Assembly (NCBI GenBank): GCA_022822125.1 | Contig: JAJECF010000089.1 | Coordinates: forward strand, 1 to 22,934 | From: Alphaproteobacteria bacterium | Lineage (GTDB): Bacteria; Pseudomonadota; Alphaproteobacteria; Bin95 | Length of the DNA stretch: 22,934 nucleotides | Direction of reading: 5' to 3' | Shown here: piece after piece, positions 1-7,759 of the stretch | Layout of the letters: every line of letters begins with the position of its first letter | Numbering within the stretch: position 1 is the stretch's first letter | The notes under the pieces: generated by a model | The model's input: the letters and a program-made list of their open reading frames with translations, nothing else | Databases searched by the model: none | What the model was told of the DNA's origin: nothing | Translations under genes and position numbers: made by a program

Positions 1-260
1 CGCTCGCCTCAAAACCGACCGCAGACACGACCCGCGACCCAATCAGGCCAGCCGCAGCGCCCCAAACGCAACGCAAACCTAAAACCGCATCCAAAATCTC
101 AGCCGCTATTCCTCAGAACCTCAATTCTGCAAGTGCCTCTTATGATATAACATTACTCAATGAACGCACAACTTCCCGTTATGCTTCTGTCGGGCTTGGG
201 TCCGGGCTGGTGAGGTTTTGTTCTATTATGTTGATATAATTCCTTAAAGGAGTTTGACTC
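1..260. other. Left-edge stretch without a confident gene
   Basis: The first 240 bases are less GC-rich than the genes that follow. Frame 3 on the plus strand is open from base 3 to a TAA at 237-239 (about 78 codons, rich in Ala, Pro, Ser, Lys and Thr). It could be the C-terminus of a gene starting outside the window, but no family is recognisable and frame 1 is also open to 148-150. Two short AT-rich motifs share TGATATAA, at 143-150 and 232-239; both look like extended -10 promoter elements. Confidence 0.2.
232..240 (+). promoter_or_regulatory. Candidate extended -10 promoter element
   Basis: TGATATAAT at 232-240 gives a perfect TATAAT hexamer (235-240) preceded by the TG of an extended -10. 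No convincing -35 hexamer lies 16-18 bases upstream, which is tolerated in extended -10 promoters. It sits 20 bases before the start of the small ORF at 261, so any transcript would have a very short leader. A similar TGATATAAC lies at 143-151. Confidence 0.35.
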
Positions 261-392
261 ATGGAAATCCGCGACAAGATAGGATGGGGAGGCGGTGGAA
301 ACGGAACGGACTTGTATTTGTATGAGGAATCCATGAAGAAAACAGAACCGATGCCCGGCGCGTCCGTCCGGCGGCATCCGCGAACCGGGTAG
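261..392 (+). CDS. Small protein of unknown function (43 aa)
   Basis: The ATG at 261 is preceded by an excellent Shine-Dalgarno sequence, AAAGGAG at 246-252, with 8-base spacing, and by the extended -10 element at 232-240. The product begins MEIRDKIGWGGGGNGTD, has a glycine-rich stretch at residues 8-16, an acidic/aromatic centre and a basic C-terminus ending RRHPRTG. There is no signal peptide or membrane segment. It ends 51 bases before the WD40 gene and may share its transcript. I recognise no family. The initiation signals are the main evidence; coding is not proven, and a leader peptide or a chance frame behind a real leader are alternatives. Confidence 0.4.
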   Translation: MEIRDKIGWGGGGNGTDLYLYEESMKKTEPMPGASVRRHPRTG

Positions 393-443
393 AGGCAGCC
401 GAATGCTGCCGAACGGCTTCGGAATTCGAAGGACAAGCAACCC

Positions 444-1523
444 ATGAATGAGATTCCTGCTGCCGTTCCGACCGGCGATCCGGGCCCCGGCAAGGCGTCG
501 CTGCTTGATCGCATCGGCGCCGGTCGGGCGCTCGACGCTTATGTGGTGGGCGCTGCGTTCCTTGACGAGGGACTGCTTGCGGTTGCACTCGGGGACGGCC
601 GGGTCGCGTTCATCGACAGCGAGAGCACGAGTCCTCCGTCCTTCGTTTCCGCGCATGACGGGGCTTGTCTTTCGCTGGCCGTCGACCTGGCGGAGCAGCG
701 GATTCTGACAGGCGGAGACGACGGACGGCTGGTGAGCACCGATACCGACGGCGAGACCACCGAAATTGCAAGCATTGCCGGGCGATGGGTCGAGCCGATC
801 GTCTTCAGCAGGACCTCCGGTCTGTGCGCTGCGGCGTTCGGCAAGACAGTGTCCCTTTTCGCTCGGGACGGGAGCGCGGTTGGACAGTTCGATCATGCGA
901 ACACGGTCGGCGGCCTGGCGTTCGACCCGAAAGGACGACGGATCGCCGCCGCGCATTACGGCGGCGTCAGCCTCTGGTGGACGAAGCCGGGCGCACAGAA
1001 ACCCAAACGGCTCAACTGGGCGGGCTCGCATCTCGGCCTGACCTGGAGCCCGGACGGGAAATACATCGTCACCGCCATGCAGGAGAACGATCTGCACGGT
1101 TGGCGCATCTCCGACAGCGCCGATATGCGAATGGCCGGCTATCCGGCCAAGGTCAAGTCGATGAGCTGGCTGCCGAAGGGAAGGTATCTGGCGACCGGTG
1201 GCGCGGACTCCGTCATCTGTTGGCCCTTCCAAGGCAAGAGCGGCCCCATGGGCAAGGCGCCGCTCGACCTCGGGCGGGGCTCGGAGAGTGTGGTGACGGT
1301 GGTGGCCGCCCACCCCCGGCATGGCGTCGTCGCCGCCGGATACAAGGACGGCGCCGCCATCCTCGTGAAGATCGAGGGCGCTCATCCGGTTCCGGTCAGG
1401 CAACCCGGCGAGGGCGCTGTGACCGCGCTCGCATGGTCGGCGGATGGACAGCATCTCGCGCTCGGCACCGAGAACGGCTTTGTCGGTCGAATTAACCTTT
1501 CCGACTGGCAGGCTCCGTCATGA
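444..1523 (+). CDS. WD40-repeat beta-propeller protein
   Basis: The 359-residue protein is built from repeating units of about 40 residues typical of WD40 blades, for example a VGAAFLDEGLLAVALGDG unit near 35-52, a DDGRLV unit near 92-97, and LTWSPDGKYIVTA and LAWSADGQHLALGTENG units later. The propeller probably has seven or more blades. WD40 domains act as protein-interaction platforms; no enzymatic motif is visible. There is no signal peptide or membrane segment, so it is predicted cytoplasmic. The ATG at 444 was chosen because AAGGAC at 429-434 lies about 9 bases upstream. The gene converges on pdeM with only 45 bases between stop codons, and no clear hairpin terminator is seen there. Its partner and role are unknown. 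Confidence 0.85.
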   Translation: MNEIPAAVPTGDPGPGKASLLDRIGAGRALDAYVVGAAFLDEGLLAVALGDGRVAFIDSESTSPPSFVSAHDGACLSLAVDLAEQRILTGGDDGRLVSTDTDGETTEIASIAGRWVEPIVFSRTSGLCAAAFGKTVSLFARDGSAVGQFDHANTVGGLAFDPKGRRIAAAHYGGVSLWWTKPGAQKPKRLNWAGSHLGLTWSPDGKYIVTAMQENDLHGWRISDSADMRMAGYPAKVKSMSWLPKGRYLATGGADSVICWPFQGKSGPMGKAPLDLGRGSESVVTVVAAHPRHGVVAAGYKDGAAILVKIEGAHPVPVRQPGEGAVTALAWSADGQHLALGTENGFVGRINLSDWQAPS

Positions 1524-1568
1524 GCAGGAACGCAGCAAGTCCGATCAAGGTGCCGGAGGCCGGCCCGC

Positions 1569-2276
1569 CTACCCGCCCCCGTTCCTCAGCCGGTCCGGCA
1601 CAGAGAGGCGGCTCCAGGGGAAGGCGTGGACGCCCTCCCGGCCCGGCAGCAGGATGCGCGGCGGGCGGGCGAACAGCATGCGCACGGCCGGGTCGTGGAC
1701 ATCCAGCCCGCCCGCATAGGCGCCGAACGCGGGAAGCAGCAGGCGCCGCCCGTCGGTGACGAAGGCCCGCCCGGAGACCTGCCGCCGGCCGGTCGAGACC
1801 GTGGCGCGCGGATGCAAATGGCCCGCGACCTCGCCCGGCGCCGGGCGCGGATGCGGCTCATGGCGGAAGACGAGCGGCCCGGCCCGCCATTCGCAAAGCG
1901 CCCGCCCGGCGAAACCCGGAGGCGGTTCGGGATCGTGGTTGCCGCGCAGCCAGAGCCACTCACAGCTTCGCGCAAGCCCGTCGAGCCGGGACGCCGCATC
2001 CGGGTCGAGCCGCGCGCCCGCGTCCCGGTCGTGGAAGCCGTCGCCGAGCGACACCCATCTCGCCGGCCGGTAGCGCCGCGCCAGCGCCTCCAGCCTCTCC
2101 AGGGTCGCATGGCTGTCATAGGGCGGCAGCAGCGCGCCGCCCCCGGCCGCGAAGGCGGAGCCCTTGCCGAAATGCAGGTCGGCGACGACCAGCGTTTGCC
2201 TCTCCGGCCACCAGAGCGCGCCCGAAGGGTCCGCAGCGAGCGCCGCCCCGTTCAGCCGGAAGCAGGCCGCCTTCAA
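1569..2276 (-). CDS. pdeM: Ligase-associated DNA damage response phosphoesterase/endonuclease PdeM
   Basis: A 235-residue calcineurin-like metallophosphoesterase. The metal-binding motifs appear in family order: D33-L-H35 in VADLHFGKG, G78-D79 in SLGDGFHD, GNHD at 112-115, the H139 region (FRHEPHP), and GHLHP at 152-156. Family knowledge places PdeM with the LAD helicase, exonuclease and ligase in a DNA damage response module; the substrate is nucleic acid or phosphodiester. The start is a TTG at 2276 whose last two bases overlap the TGA of the upstream helicase (TTGA, 2273-2276), a sign of translational coupling. No in-frame ATG exists near the N-terminus and the sequence from this TTG matches the expected domain start. 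All catalytic motifs look intact. Confidence 0.9.
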   Translation of the reverse strand: MKAACFRLNGAALAADPSGALWWPERQTLVVADLHFGKGSAFAAGGGALLPPYDSHATLERLEALARRYRPARWVSLGDGFHDRDAGARLDPDAASRLDGLARSCEWLWLRGNHDPEPPPGFAGRALCEWRAGPLVFRHEPHPRPAPGEVAGHLHPRATVSTGRRQVSGRAFVTDGRRLLLPAFGAYAGGLDVHDPAVRMLFARPPRILLPGREGVHAFPWSRLSVPDRLRNGGG

Positions 2277-4732
2277 AGCGGCAGCTCCGCCATGTCCGCG
2301 CCGCTCATCGCCTCGGCGACCAGTTCGCTCTCGCTCTCGGCCGCCGTTTCGGCCAGCAGCTCCTCGATGGCGCCGCCATAGACGAACTCCTTGCCGATTT
2401 CGAGCAGCACCGGCACGGCGAGCGGCGACACCCGGTCGAGCCGGCGCCGCTCGATCTTCCCCCGCGCCCTGGCCAGCATGGCGCCGAGGCGGCGGATGTC
2501 GGTCAGGCCCCTGGCCGCGTCGCGGCGGGTGGCGCGCAGCAGCAGGTGGTTCGGCTCGTGCCGGCGCAGCACGTCGTAGATGAGGTCGGCATTGAAGGTG
2601 ACCTGGCGGCGGGTCTTCTCGCGGCCCGGATGGCGACGCTCGATCAGCCCCGCCACAACCGCCACATTGCGGAAGGTGCGCCGCAGCAGGGTGGATTCCG
2701 CCATCCAGTCCTCAAGATCGTCGCCCAGCATGTCCTCGGAGAAGAGTTCGTCCACCTCCTCCGCCTCGCGCAGGCTCCAGACCGCCAGCACATAGTCCGA
2801 GGCGCAGAAGCCGAGGGGCCCGAGCCCCGCGCGCTCCATGCGCCGGGTCAGCAGCATGCCGAGCGTCTGGTGGGCGTTGCGCCCCTCGAAGCAATAGGCG
2901 ACGAGATACCATTTGCCGCCGCGCGGGAAGGTCTCCACCAGCAGCCCGCCCGGGCGCGGCAGCACGGAGCGCCGGGCCTGCGCGCGCAGCCATTCCAGCA
3001 CGTCCGGCGGGAATTCCCGCCAGCGCCGCCGGTCGGCGAGCAGGCCGCGCACGCGCTCGGCCAGATGGGTCGTCAGCGGCAGCCGCCCGCCGCCATAGGC
3101 GGGAATGCGCGGCGCCTCGCCCGTGGCCGGAGAGGTGCGGATGGTCATGTCCCGGATGCCCTCGAAGCGCAGCATCCGGCCTGCGAACACGAAGGTATCG
3201 CCCGGTGTGAGCGTGTTGGCGAAATACTCCTCGACCTCGCCGAGCACGCGCCCGCCGAGCCGGACCTTCAGGGTCACGGCCTCGACGATGGTGCCGACAT
3301 TCATCCGGTAGCGGCGCACGACATCCGCATTGGCGGCCCGCAGCCGGCCGGCGGCGTCGCGCTTCAGCCGCCGGTAGCGCTCATAGGCGCCGAGCGCATA
3401 GCCGCCCGTCGCGACGAAATCGACGGCCTCGGAGAAGGTCTTGCGGGTGAGGCCGCGATAGGGATGCGCGCACCGCACCTCGCGGAACAGCGCCTCTTCC
3501 TCGAACGGCCCGGACGCGGCGACGCCCGCGATGTGCTGCGCCAGAACGTCGAGGCCGCCCGGCTCCGGCGCGTCGCCATCCAGCGCGCCCGCCCGGACCG
3601 CGTCGATGGCGGCATGGCATTCCAGCACTTCGAAGCGGTTTGCGGGCACCAGCAGCGCCCTGCTCGGCCGGTCGAGGCGGTGGTTGGAGCGCCCGAGCCG
3701 CTGCAGCAGCCGCGCGGCGCCCTTGGGCGCGCCCACCTGCACCACCAGGTCCACATCGCCCCAGTCTATGCCGAGATCGAGCGAGGAGGTGGCGACGACC
3801 GCCCGCAGCCGGCCCGCAGCCATCGCCGCCTCCACCTTGCGGCGTTGCTCCGGGGCGAGGCTGCCGTGATGCAGCGCGATGGCGAGGCCGTCCTCGTTGA
3901 GGTCCCAGAGCCCGCGAAAGATGAGTTCCGCCTGGGCGCGGGTGTTGACGAACACGATGGTCGTGCGGTGGGCGCGGATGGCGTCGTGGATTTCGCCGAG
4001 CGCATAGACCGCCATATGGCCGGACCAGGGCATCGGCCCCTGCATGCGCGCAATGGCGATTTCGGGCGCGACGCCGCCCCGGCCCACCACGACCTCGACA
4101 TCCGCCGCCCGCCCGGCGCTCGGCGACAGCCAGGCGGCGAGATAATCCCGGTCGGCCACGGTGGCGGAAAGGGCGGTCCGCCGCGCGCCGGGCGCCATGC
4201 CGCCGAGCCGGGCGAGCCCGAGCGAGAGCAGATCGCCGCGCTTGTTGTCCGCGAGCGCATGCAGCTCATCGACGATGACGCAGCGCAGCGCGCCGAACAG
4301 CGCCGGCGCGTCGGGCCAGGACAGCATCAGCGCCAGCGACTCCGGCGTTGTCATCAGCATGTGCGGGGGCCGGCGGCGCTGGCGTTCGCGCTTGCGCTGC
4401 GGTGTGTCGCCGGTGCGCGTCTCCACGCCGATATCGAGGCCCATCTCCGCAATCGGCGCTTCCAGGTTGCGGTGGATATCGACGGCGAGCGCTTTCAGCG
4501 GCGAGATGTAGAGCGTGTGCAGGCCCGGGCGCGGGGCGGTTGTGAGTTCGGCGATGCTCGGCAGGAAGCCCGCAAGCGTCTTGCCGCCGCCCGTCGGCGC
4601 CACCAGCAGGGCCGAACGCCCGGCCTCCGCCGCCCGCCACATTTCCAACTGGTGCGCATAGGGCCGCCAGCCGCGCGCCCGGAACCAGTCGCGAATCGCG
4701 GCGGGTTGCGAAACCCTTATGCCTGCCTCCAT
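2273..4732 (-). CDS. Ligase-associated DNA damage response DEXH-box helicase (Lhr-like)
   Basis: An 819-residue superfamily 2 helicase. Visible motifs are Walker A APTGGGKT at 45-52, motif II DELH at 155-158, motif III SAT at 189-191, then IVFVNTR, ATSSLDLGIDWGDVD and QRLGRSNHR (motifs IV, V and VI), followed by the long winged-helix/Lhr-type C-terminal region. The length fits LAD helicases, which are shorter than full Lhr. It is an ATP-dependent 3'-5' type DNA translocase/helicase by family. The ATG at 4732 was chosen for the natural N-terminus before the AHQLEMWRA Q-motif region. It is divergently arranged with the exonuclease (46 bases apart) and is followed by pdeM with overlapping stop and start. 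Nothing looks damaged. Confidence 0.93.
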   Translation of the reverse strand: MEAGIRVSQPAAIRDWFRARGWRPYAHQLEMWRAAEAGRSALLVAPTGGGKTLAGFLPSIAELTTAPRPGLHTLYISPLKALAVDIHRNLEAPIAEMGLDIGVETRTGDTPQRKRERQRRRPPHMLMTTPESLALMLSWPDAPALFGALRCVIVDELHALADNKRGDLLSLGLARLGGMAPGARRTALSATVADRDYLAAWLSPSAGRAADVEVVVGRGGVAPEIAIARMQGPMPWSGHMAVYALGEIHDAIRAHRTTIVFVNTRAQAELIFRGLWDLNEDGLAIALHHGSLAPEQRRKVEAAMAAGRLRAVVATSSLDLGIDWGDVDLVVQVGAPKGAARLLQRLGRSNHRLDRPSRALLVPANRFEVLECHAAIDAVRAGALDGDAPEPGGLDVLAQHIAGVAASGPFEEEALFREVRCAHPYRGLTRKTFSEAVDFVATGGYALGAYERYRRLKRDAAGRLRAANADVVRRYRMNVGTIVEAVTLKVRLGGRVLGEVEEYFANTLTPGDTFVFAGRMLRFEGIRDMTIRTSPATGEAPRIPAYGGGRLPLTTHLAERVRGLLADRRRWREFPPDVLEWLRAQARRSVLPRPGGLLVETFPRGGKWYLVAYCFEGRNAHQTLGMLLTRRMERAGLGPLGFCASDYVLAVWSLREAEEVDELFSEDMLGDDLEDWMAESTLLRRTFRNVAVVAGLIERRHPGREKTRRQVTFNADLIYDVLRRHEPNHLLLRATRRDAARGLTDIRRLGAMLARARGKIERRRLDRVSPLAVPVLLEIGKEFVYGGAIEELLAETAAESESELVAEAMSGADMAELPL

Positions 4733-4753
4733 GCCGCCGTGCTTCCTTCCCCC

Positions 4754-4767
4754 GGCCCGAGCGGGCC
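4754..4767. promoter_or_regulatory. Palindrome in the divergent LAD promoter gap
   Basis: GGCCCG at 4754-4759, two central bases, then CGGGCC at 4762-4767 form a perfect 6+6 inverted repeat in the middle of the 46-bp gap between the divergent helicase and exonuclease genes. The position suits an operator or shared regulatory site for both arms. In DNA this GC-rich a short GC palindrome could be chance, and no -10/-35 boxes are convincing. Confidence 0.3.
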
Positions 4768-4778
4768 ATAGTAGCGCG

Positions 4779-5768
4779 ATGGCGGATGCGCTCGAAGACT
4801 GGCTTCGGCCGACCCCGGCAGGCCTCCGGTGCGAGCCCGGCGGGTTTTACATCGATCCGCAGCGGGCCGTGCCGCGCGCGCTCGTCACCCACGGCCATGC
4901 AGACCATGCCCGGCCCGGCCACGGCGCGGTGCTGGCGACGCCGGAGACACTCGCCATCATGGCGCTGCGCTATCCGCGCGACCGCCCGTCGCGGCAGCCG
5001 CTCCGTTACGGGGAGACGGTTCGCGCCGGCGAGGTCTCCGTGCGGCTGGCGCCGGCGGGCCATGTGCTGGGCTCGGCGCAGGCGGTGCTCGAATACCGCG
5101 GGCGGCGGGTCGTTGTCTCGGGCGACTACAAGCGGGCGCCGGACCCGACCTGCGCGGCCTTCGAGCCCGTGCCGTGCGATGTCTTCATCACCGAGGCGAC
5201 CTTCGGCCTGCCGGTGTTCCGGCTGCCGGACGACAGGGAGGAGACCGCGCGCCTGCTGCGCTCGGTCGAGACCTTCCCGGAGCGCTGCCATGTCGTCGGC
5301 GCCTACAGCCTCGGCAAATGCCAGCGCATGCTGAGCCTGCTGCGCCGCGCGGGCTACGACCGGCCGGTCTGGCTGCACGACACGCTTGAGCGGATGACCG
5401 CGCTCTACCGGAAGTTCGGCGTGGATCCGGGCGAGATGCGCCCGCTCGGCGATATCGAGGGGCTTGCCGGCGAAATCGTGCTTCATCCGCCCGGACCGGA
5501 GCGGCGGACGGACCGCTTCGCCGCGCCGGTGCGCGTGTTCGCCTCGGGCTGGATGCAGGTTCGCGCCCATGCCCGCCGGCGCGGCGTCGAACTGCCGCTC
5601 GCCATCTCCGACCATGCAGACTGGACGGCCCTGACAGCCACGATTGCGGAAACGGGCGCATCCGACATCCGGGTGACGCATGGGGCCCCCGAAGCCCTGA
5701 TCCGCTGGGCGCGGGGCCGGGGCCTCGACGCCCGGCCCCTGGAGCCGATGCGCGGGCAGGGCGCATGA
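4779..5768 (+). CDS. Ligase-associated DNA damage response exonuclease (metallo-beta-lactamase/beta-CASP fold)
   Basis: From the ATG at 4779 the protein is 329 residues. It carries the metallo-beta-lactamase signature H38-G-H40-A-D42-H43, a further metal histidine in PAGHVLGSA (H95), D116 in SGDYKR, and the beta-CASP-type segments TEATFGLP (from about 138), AYSLGKCQR and SDHADW plus THG near the C-terminus. These match the LAD exonuclease family, related to SNM1/Artemis-type nucleases acting on DNA ends. A longer in-frame start at 4719 would overlap the divergent helicase gene and add a non-conserved leader, so 4779 is preferred. Its stop overlaps the start of the ligase gene (ATGA at 5765-5768), so the two are translationally coupled. 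All expected metal ligands are present. Confidence 0.92.
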   Translation: MADALEDWLRPTPAGLRCEPGGFYIDPQRAVPRALVTHGHADHARPGHGAVLATPETLAIMALRYPRDRPSRQPLRYGETVRAGEVSVRLAPAGHVLGSAQAVLEYRGRRVVVSGDYKRAPDPTCAAFEPVPCDVFITEATFGLPVFRLPDDREETARLLRSVETFPERCHVVGAYSLGKCQRMLSLLRRAGYDRPVWLHDTLERMTALYRKFGVDPGEMRPLGDIEGLAGEIVLHPPGPERRTDRFAAPVRVFASGWMQVRAHARRRGVELPLAISDHADWTALTATIAETGASDIRVTHGAPEALIRWARGRGLDARPLEPMRGQGA

Positions 5769-7360
5769 AGGCCTTTGCCGAACTGCTGGACCGGCTCGCC
5801 TTCGCGCCTTCGCCCGCCATACGGGTTCGTCTTGTCGCAGACTATCTGGAGCGAACGCCGGACCCTGACCGGGGCTGGGCGCTCGCCCTGCTCGGCGGCG
5901 GCCTGGATACTGCCTGCATCCGGCCGGCGGGCCTGCTGGCGCTTGCGGCGGCGCGCGTCGATGGCGAATTGCTGCGGCTCTCGCTCGATTTCGTGGGCGA
6001 CCCGGTCGAAACCGCGGCGCTCATCTGGCCGGAGAGCGATCTCCCGCCCTGCCCGCCTGCTCTCGCCGAGGCCGCGCCTGCGCTGGACGGGTGCTCGCGG
6101 CAGGCGGCGCCGGGCCTGCTCGCCGGCTGGTTCGACCGCTCGGATGCCTCCGTCCGGTTCGCGCTGGCGCAGCTTGCCGCCGGGCGCCGGAGTCCCGGCA
6201 TGACGCCCCGGCTTGCGCGGTCGGCGCTTGCTGCCGCCTTCGCCGCCGATCTCGGCGCCATAGAGGAGGTCTGGCACGGGCAGGCTCCGCCCTATACGCC
6301 GCTCTTCGCCTGGCTGGAAGGCCGCGCGCCGCGTCCCGAGGCGGTCGCCGGCTTCCGTCCGCTCATGCCGGTCCGGACGCCCGACGAGGCGGCCGTGGCC
6401 GGGATCGACCTCTCCTGCGTTCTGGCCGAGCGGCAATGGGCAGGCCTGCGCGTGCAGCTCGTGGCGGAGGGCGGGCAAAGGCGACTCTATAGCGGCACGG
6501 CAGACGATATTTCCTTCCTGTTTCCAGAGATCGTCGCCGCCATGGAGGGGCTTGGGGGCGTCTTCGACGGCGTGCTTATGGCGGCCGCCGGCGCGGACGG
6601 CCCGCCCTATCGGCCGGGACCGCCGGAAACGCTCGAACGGCGGCTCGGGCGCAAGACCGTCCCGCGCCGCCTGCCGGCAGAGGTCCCGGTTTTTGTGCGC
6701 CTCTTCGACCTGCTGCTCGACGCCGGCGAGGATATCCGCGCCCTGCCGCTCCATGAGCGCCGGAGGCGGCTGGAGGCGCGGATTGCCGGCCGGTCCGGCT
6801 TCGACCTGTCGCCATTGCTGGCCATCGACGGGCCCGGGACGCTCGACGCCCTTTGCACGCAGGGCGTCCCCGTTGTGCTGAAGCCCGCCGGCGCACCCTA
6901 TCGTCCCGACGGGCCGTCCTGGCTCGTCCGCAGTTCCGCGCCGCGAACCGCTCGCGCTCTGCTGCTTTCGGCGAAGCCCGCCGCAACGGGGGCAGGCGAT
7001 TCAAGCTACAGCGTCGCCCTGCTGCGGGAGGGCGGGCCGGTGGCCGTCGGCGATGCGTCCTGCCGGCTGGCCGACGCGGAACGCGAGCGGCTGGACCGCT
7101 GGATACGCCAGCACGTGACCGGGCGCTACGGCCCCGTCCGGGCGGTCGAGCCGGCGCTCGTGCTGGAGGTCGCCTTCGATACGGTAACCGCCGCGCCCCG
7201 CCGCAAGGCCGGCCTCGCGTTAAAAGACCCGGAGATTATCCGCGTCCTCTGGGACCTGCCGCCGGATGCCGCGGACAGCCTGGATGACTTGAGGGCGCCG
7301 GTCAGCCGTCCGCCAGCACCCGATCCAGCTTCCCGCTCATCATCTTCTGATTCTCGATGA
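5765..7360 (+). CDS. Catalytically degenerate ATP-dependent DNA ligase (LAD/LigC-type pseudo-ligase)
   Basis: The fold and position identify the ATP-dependent ligase of the LAD cluster: N-terminal helical domain (1-200, beginning MKAFAELLDRLAF, with ADYLERTPDPDRGWALALL), nucleotidyltransferase domain (about 205-390) and OB domain (about 391-515, with the FGPVR-like YGPVRAVEP and an RRKAG segment). The active site is lost. Motif I, family K-W-D-G, reads Q224-W-A226-G; the family Arg in YSR reads G244; the Glu of DGE reads V270; the motif IV Glu aligns with V368 (the Leu-Lys at 372-373 remains); motif V K-W-K reads L387-V-R389. Flanking residues still align without gaps around motif I. The frame is open throughout (531 aa), so this is a pseudoenzyme rather than an obvious pseudogene. 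About 20 C-terminal residues run past the usual end into the convergent neighbour. Ligation activity is not expected. Confidence 0.85.
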   Translation: MKAFAELLDRLAFAPSPAIRVRLVADYLERTPDPDRGWALALLGGGLDTACIRPAGLLALAAARVDGELLRLSLDFVGDPVETAALIWPESDLPPCPPALAEAAPALDGCSRQAAPGLLAGWFDRSDASVRFALAQLAAGRRSPGMTPRLARSALAAAFAADLGAIEEVWHGQAPPYTPLFAWLEGRAPRPEAVAGFRPLMPVRTPDEAAVAGIDLSCVLAERQWAGLRVQLVAEGGQRRLYSGTADDISFLFPEIVAAMEGLGGVFDGVLMAAAGADGPPYRPGPPETLERRLGRKTVPRRLPAEVPVFVRLFDLLLDAGEDIRALPLHERRRRLEARIAGRSGFDLSPLLAIDGPGTLDALCTQGVPVVLKPAGAPYRPDGPSWLVRSSAPRTARALLLSAKPAATGAGDSSYSVALLREGGPVAVGDASCRLADAERERLDRWIRQHVTGRYGPVRAVEPALVLEVAFDTVTAAPRRKAGLALKDPEIIRVLWDLPPDAADSLDDLRAPVSRPPAPDPASRSSSSDSR

Positions 7361-7706
7361 TCTCGTTCTGGCGTTGGGCCAGGCCAGTCACGAGCCGGAC
7401 GATTTCGTTCTGATTGACCTCGACCTGCTTGACGCGCGCTTCCAGAAGGCTGGTTGCCTCAGAATTCGCCTTGACCTCGAGCACCAGCCAGCCGAGCGCG
7501 CCCAGAAACGCGGCGACAACCACGACCGCCAGCGGGTGGCGCGTGAAATCCGCGACAGCATTCGTGCGCCGGTCGATCAGGCGCTCTATTGCATCGAGTT
7601 GCGCTGGCGTGAACGGAATATCGCTCTTTTCCAATAGAACATCCGTCGAAGCGACCCTGCGATTATAGCGGAAGCCGGAGGCGCGCGGTGACGGAAACTG
7701 GCGCAT
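7302..7706 (-). CDS. Small membrane protein with C-terminal coiled coil, unknown function
   Basis: The supported part contains a single transmembrane segment (HPLAVVVVAAFLGALGWLVL) after a cytoplasmic stretch with PFTPAQLDAIERLIDRR, then a heptad-like coiled coil rich in Asn, Gln and Glu to the C-terminus ending GKLDRVLADG. The start is uncertain: ATG codons lie at 7727 and 7706 and a TTG at 7634, none with a strong Shine-Dalgarno sequence; the residues before VLLEKSD are Arg-rich and may be untranslated leader. The gene is convergent with the ligase and their coding ends overlap by 59 bases. The layout resembles small phage- or envelope-type anchor proteins, but I recognise no named family. 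Confidence 0.6.
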   Translation of the reverse strand: MRQFPSPRASGFRYNRRVASTDVLLEKSDIPFTPAQLDAIERLIDRRTNAVADFTRHPLAVVVVAAFLGALGWLVLEVKANSEATSLLEARVKQVEVNQNEIVRLVTGLAQRQNEIIENQKMMSGKLDRVLADG

Positions 7707-7759
7707 TGCGGCTGCGCCGCCTAACATCGGCGGCAGCGACTCATGGGCGGAGCCGGAGC

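Noticed and set aside
153..1454. Long minus-strand open frame opposite the WD40 gene
   Set aside because: It is a high-GC shadow; the plus strand has clear WD40 repeats and the minus translation shows no family pattern.
1520..1759. 79-codon frame overlapping the WD40 stop by ATGA
   Set aside because: Most of it lies antisense to pdeM, composition is Arg/Gly/Pro-rich and no family is seen.
2546..4771. 741-codon plus-strand frame opposite the helicase
   Set aside because: The minus strand carries all helicase motifs; the plus translation is His/Arg/Ala-rich with no domain.
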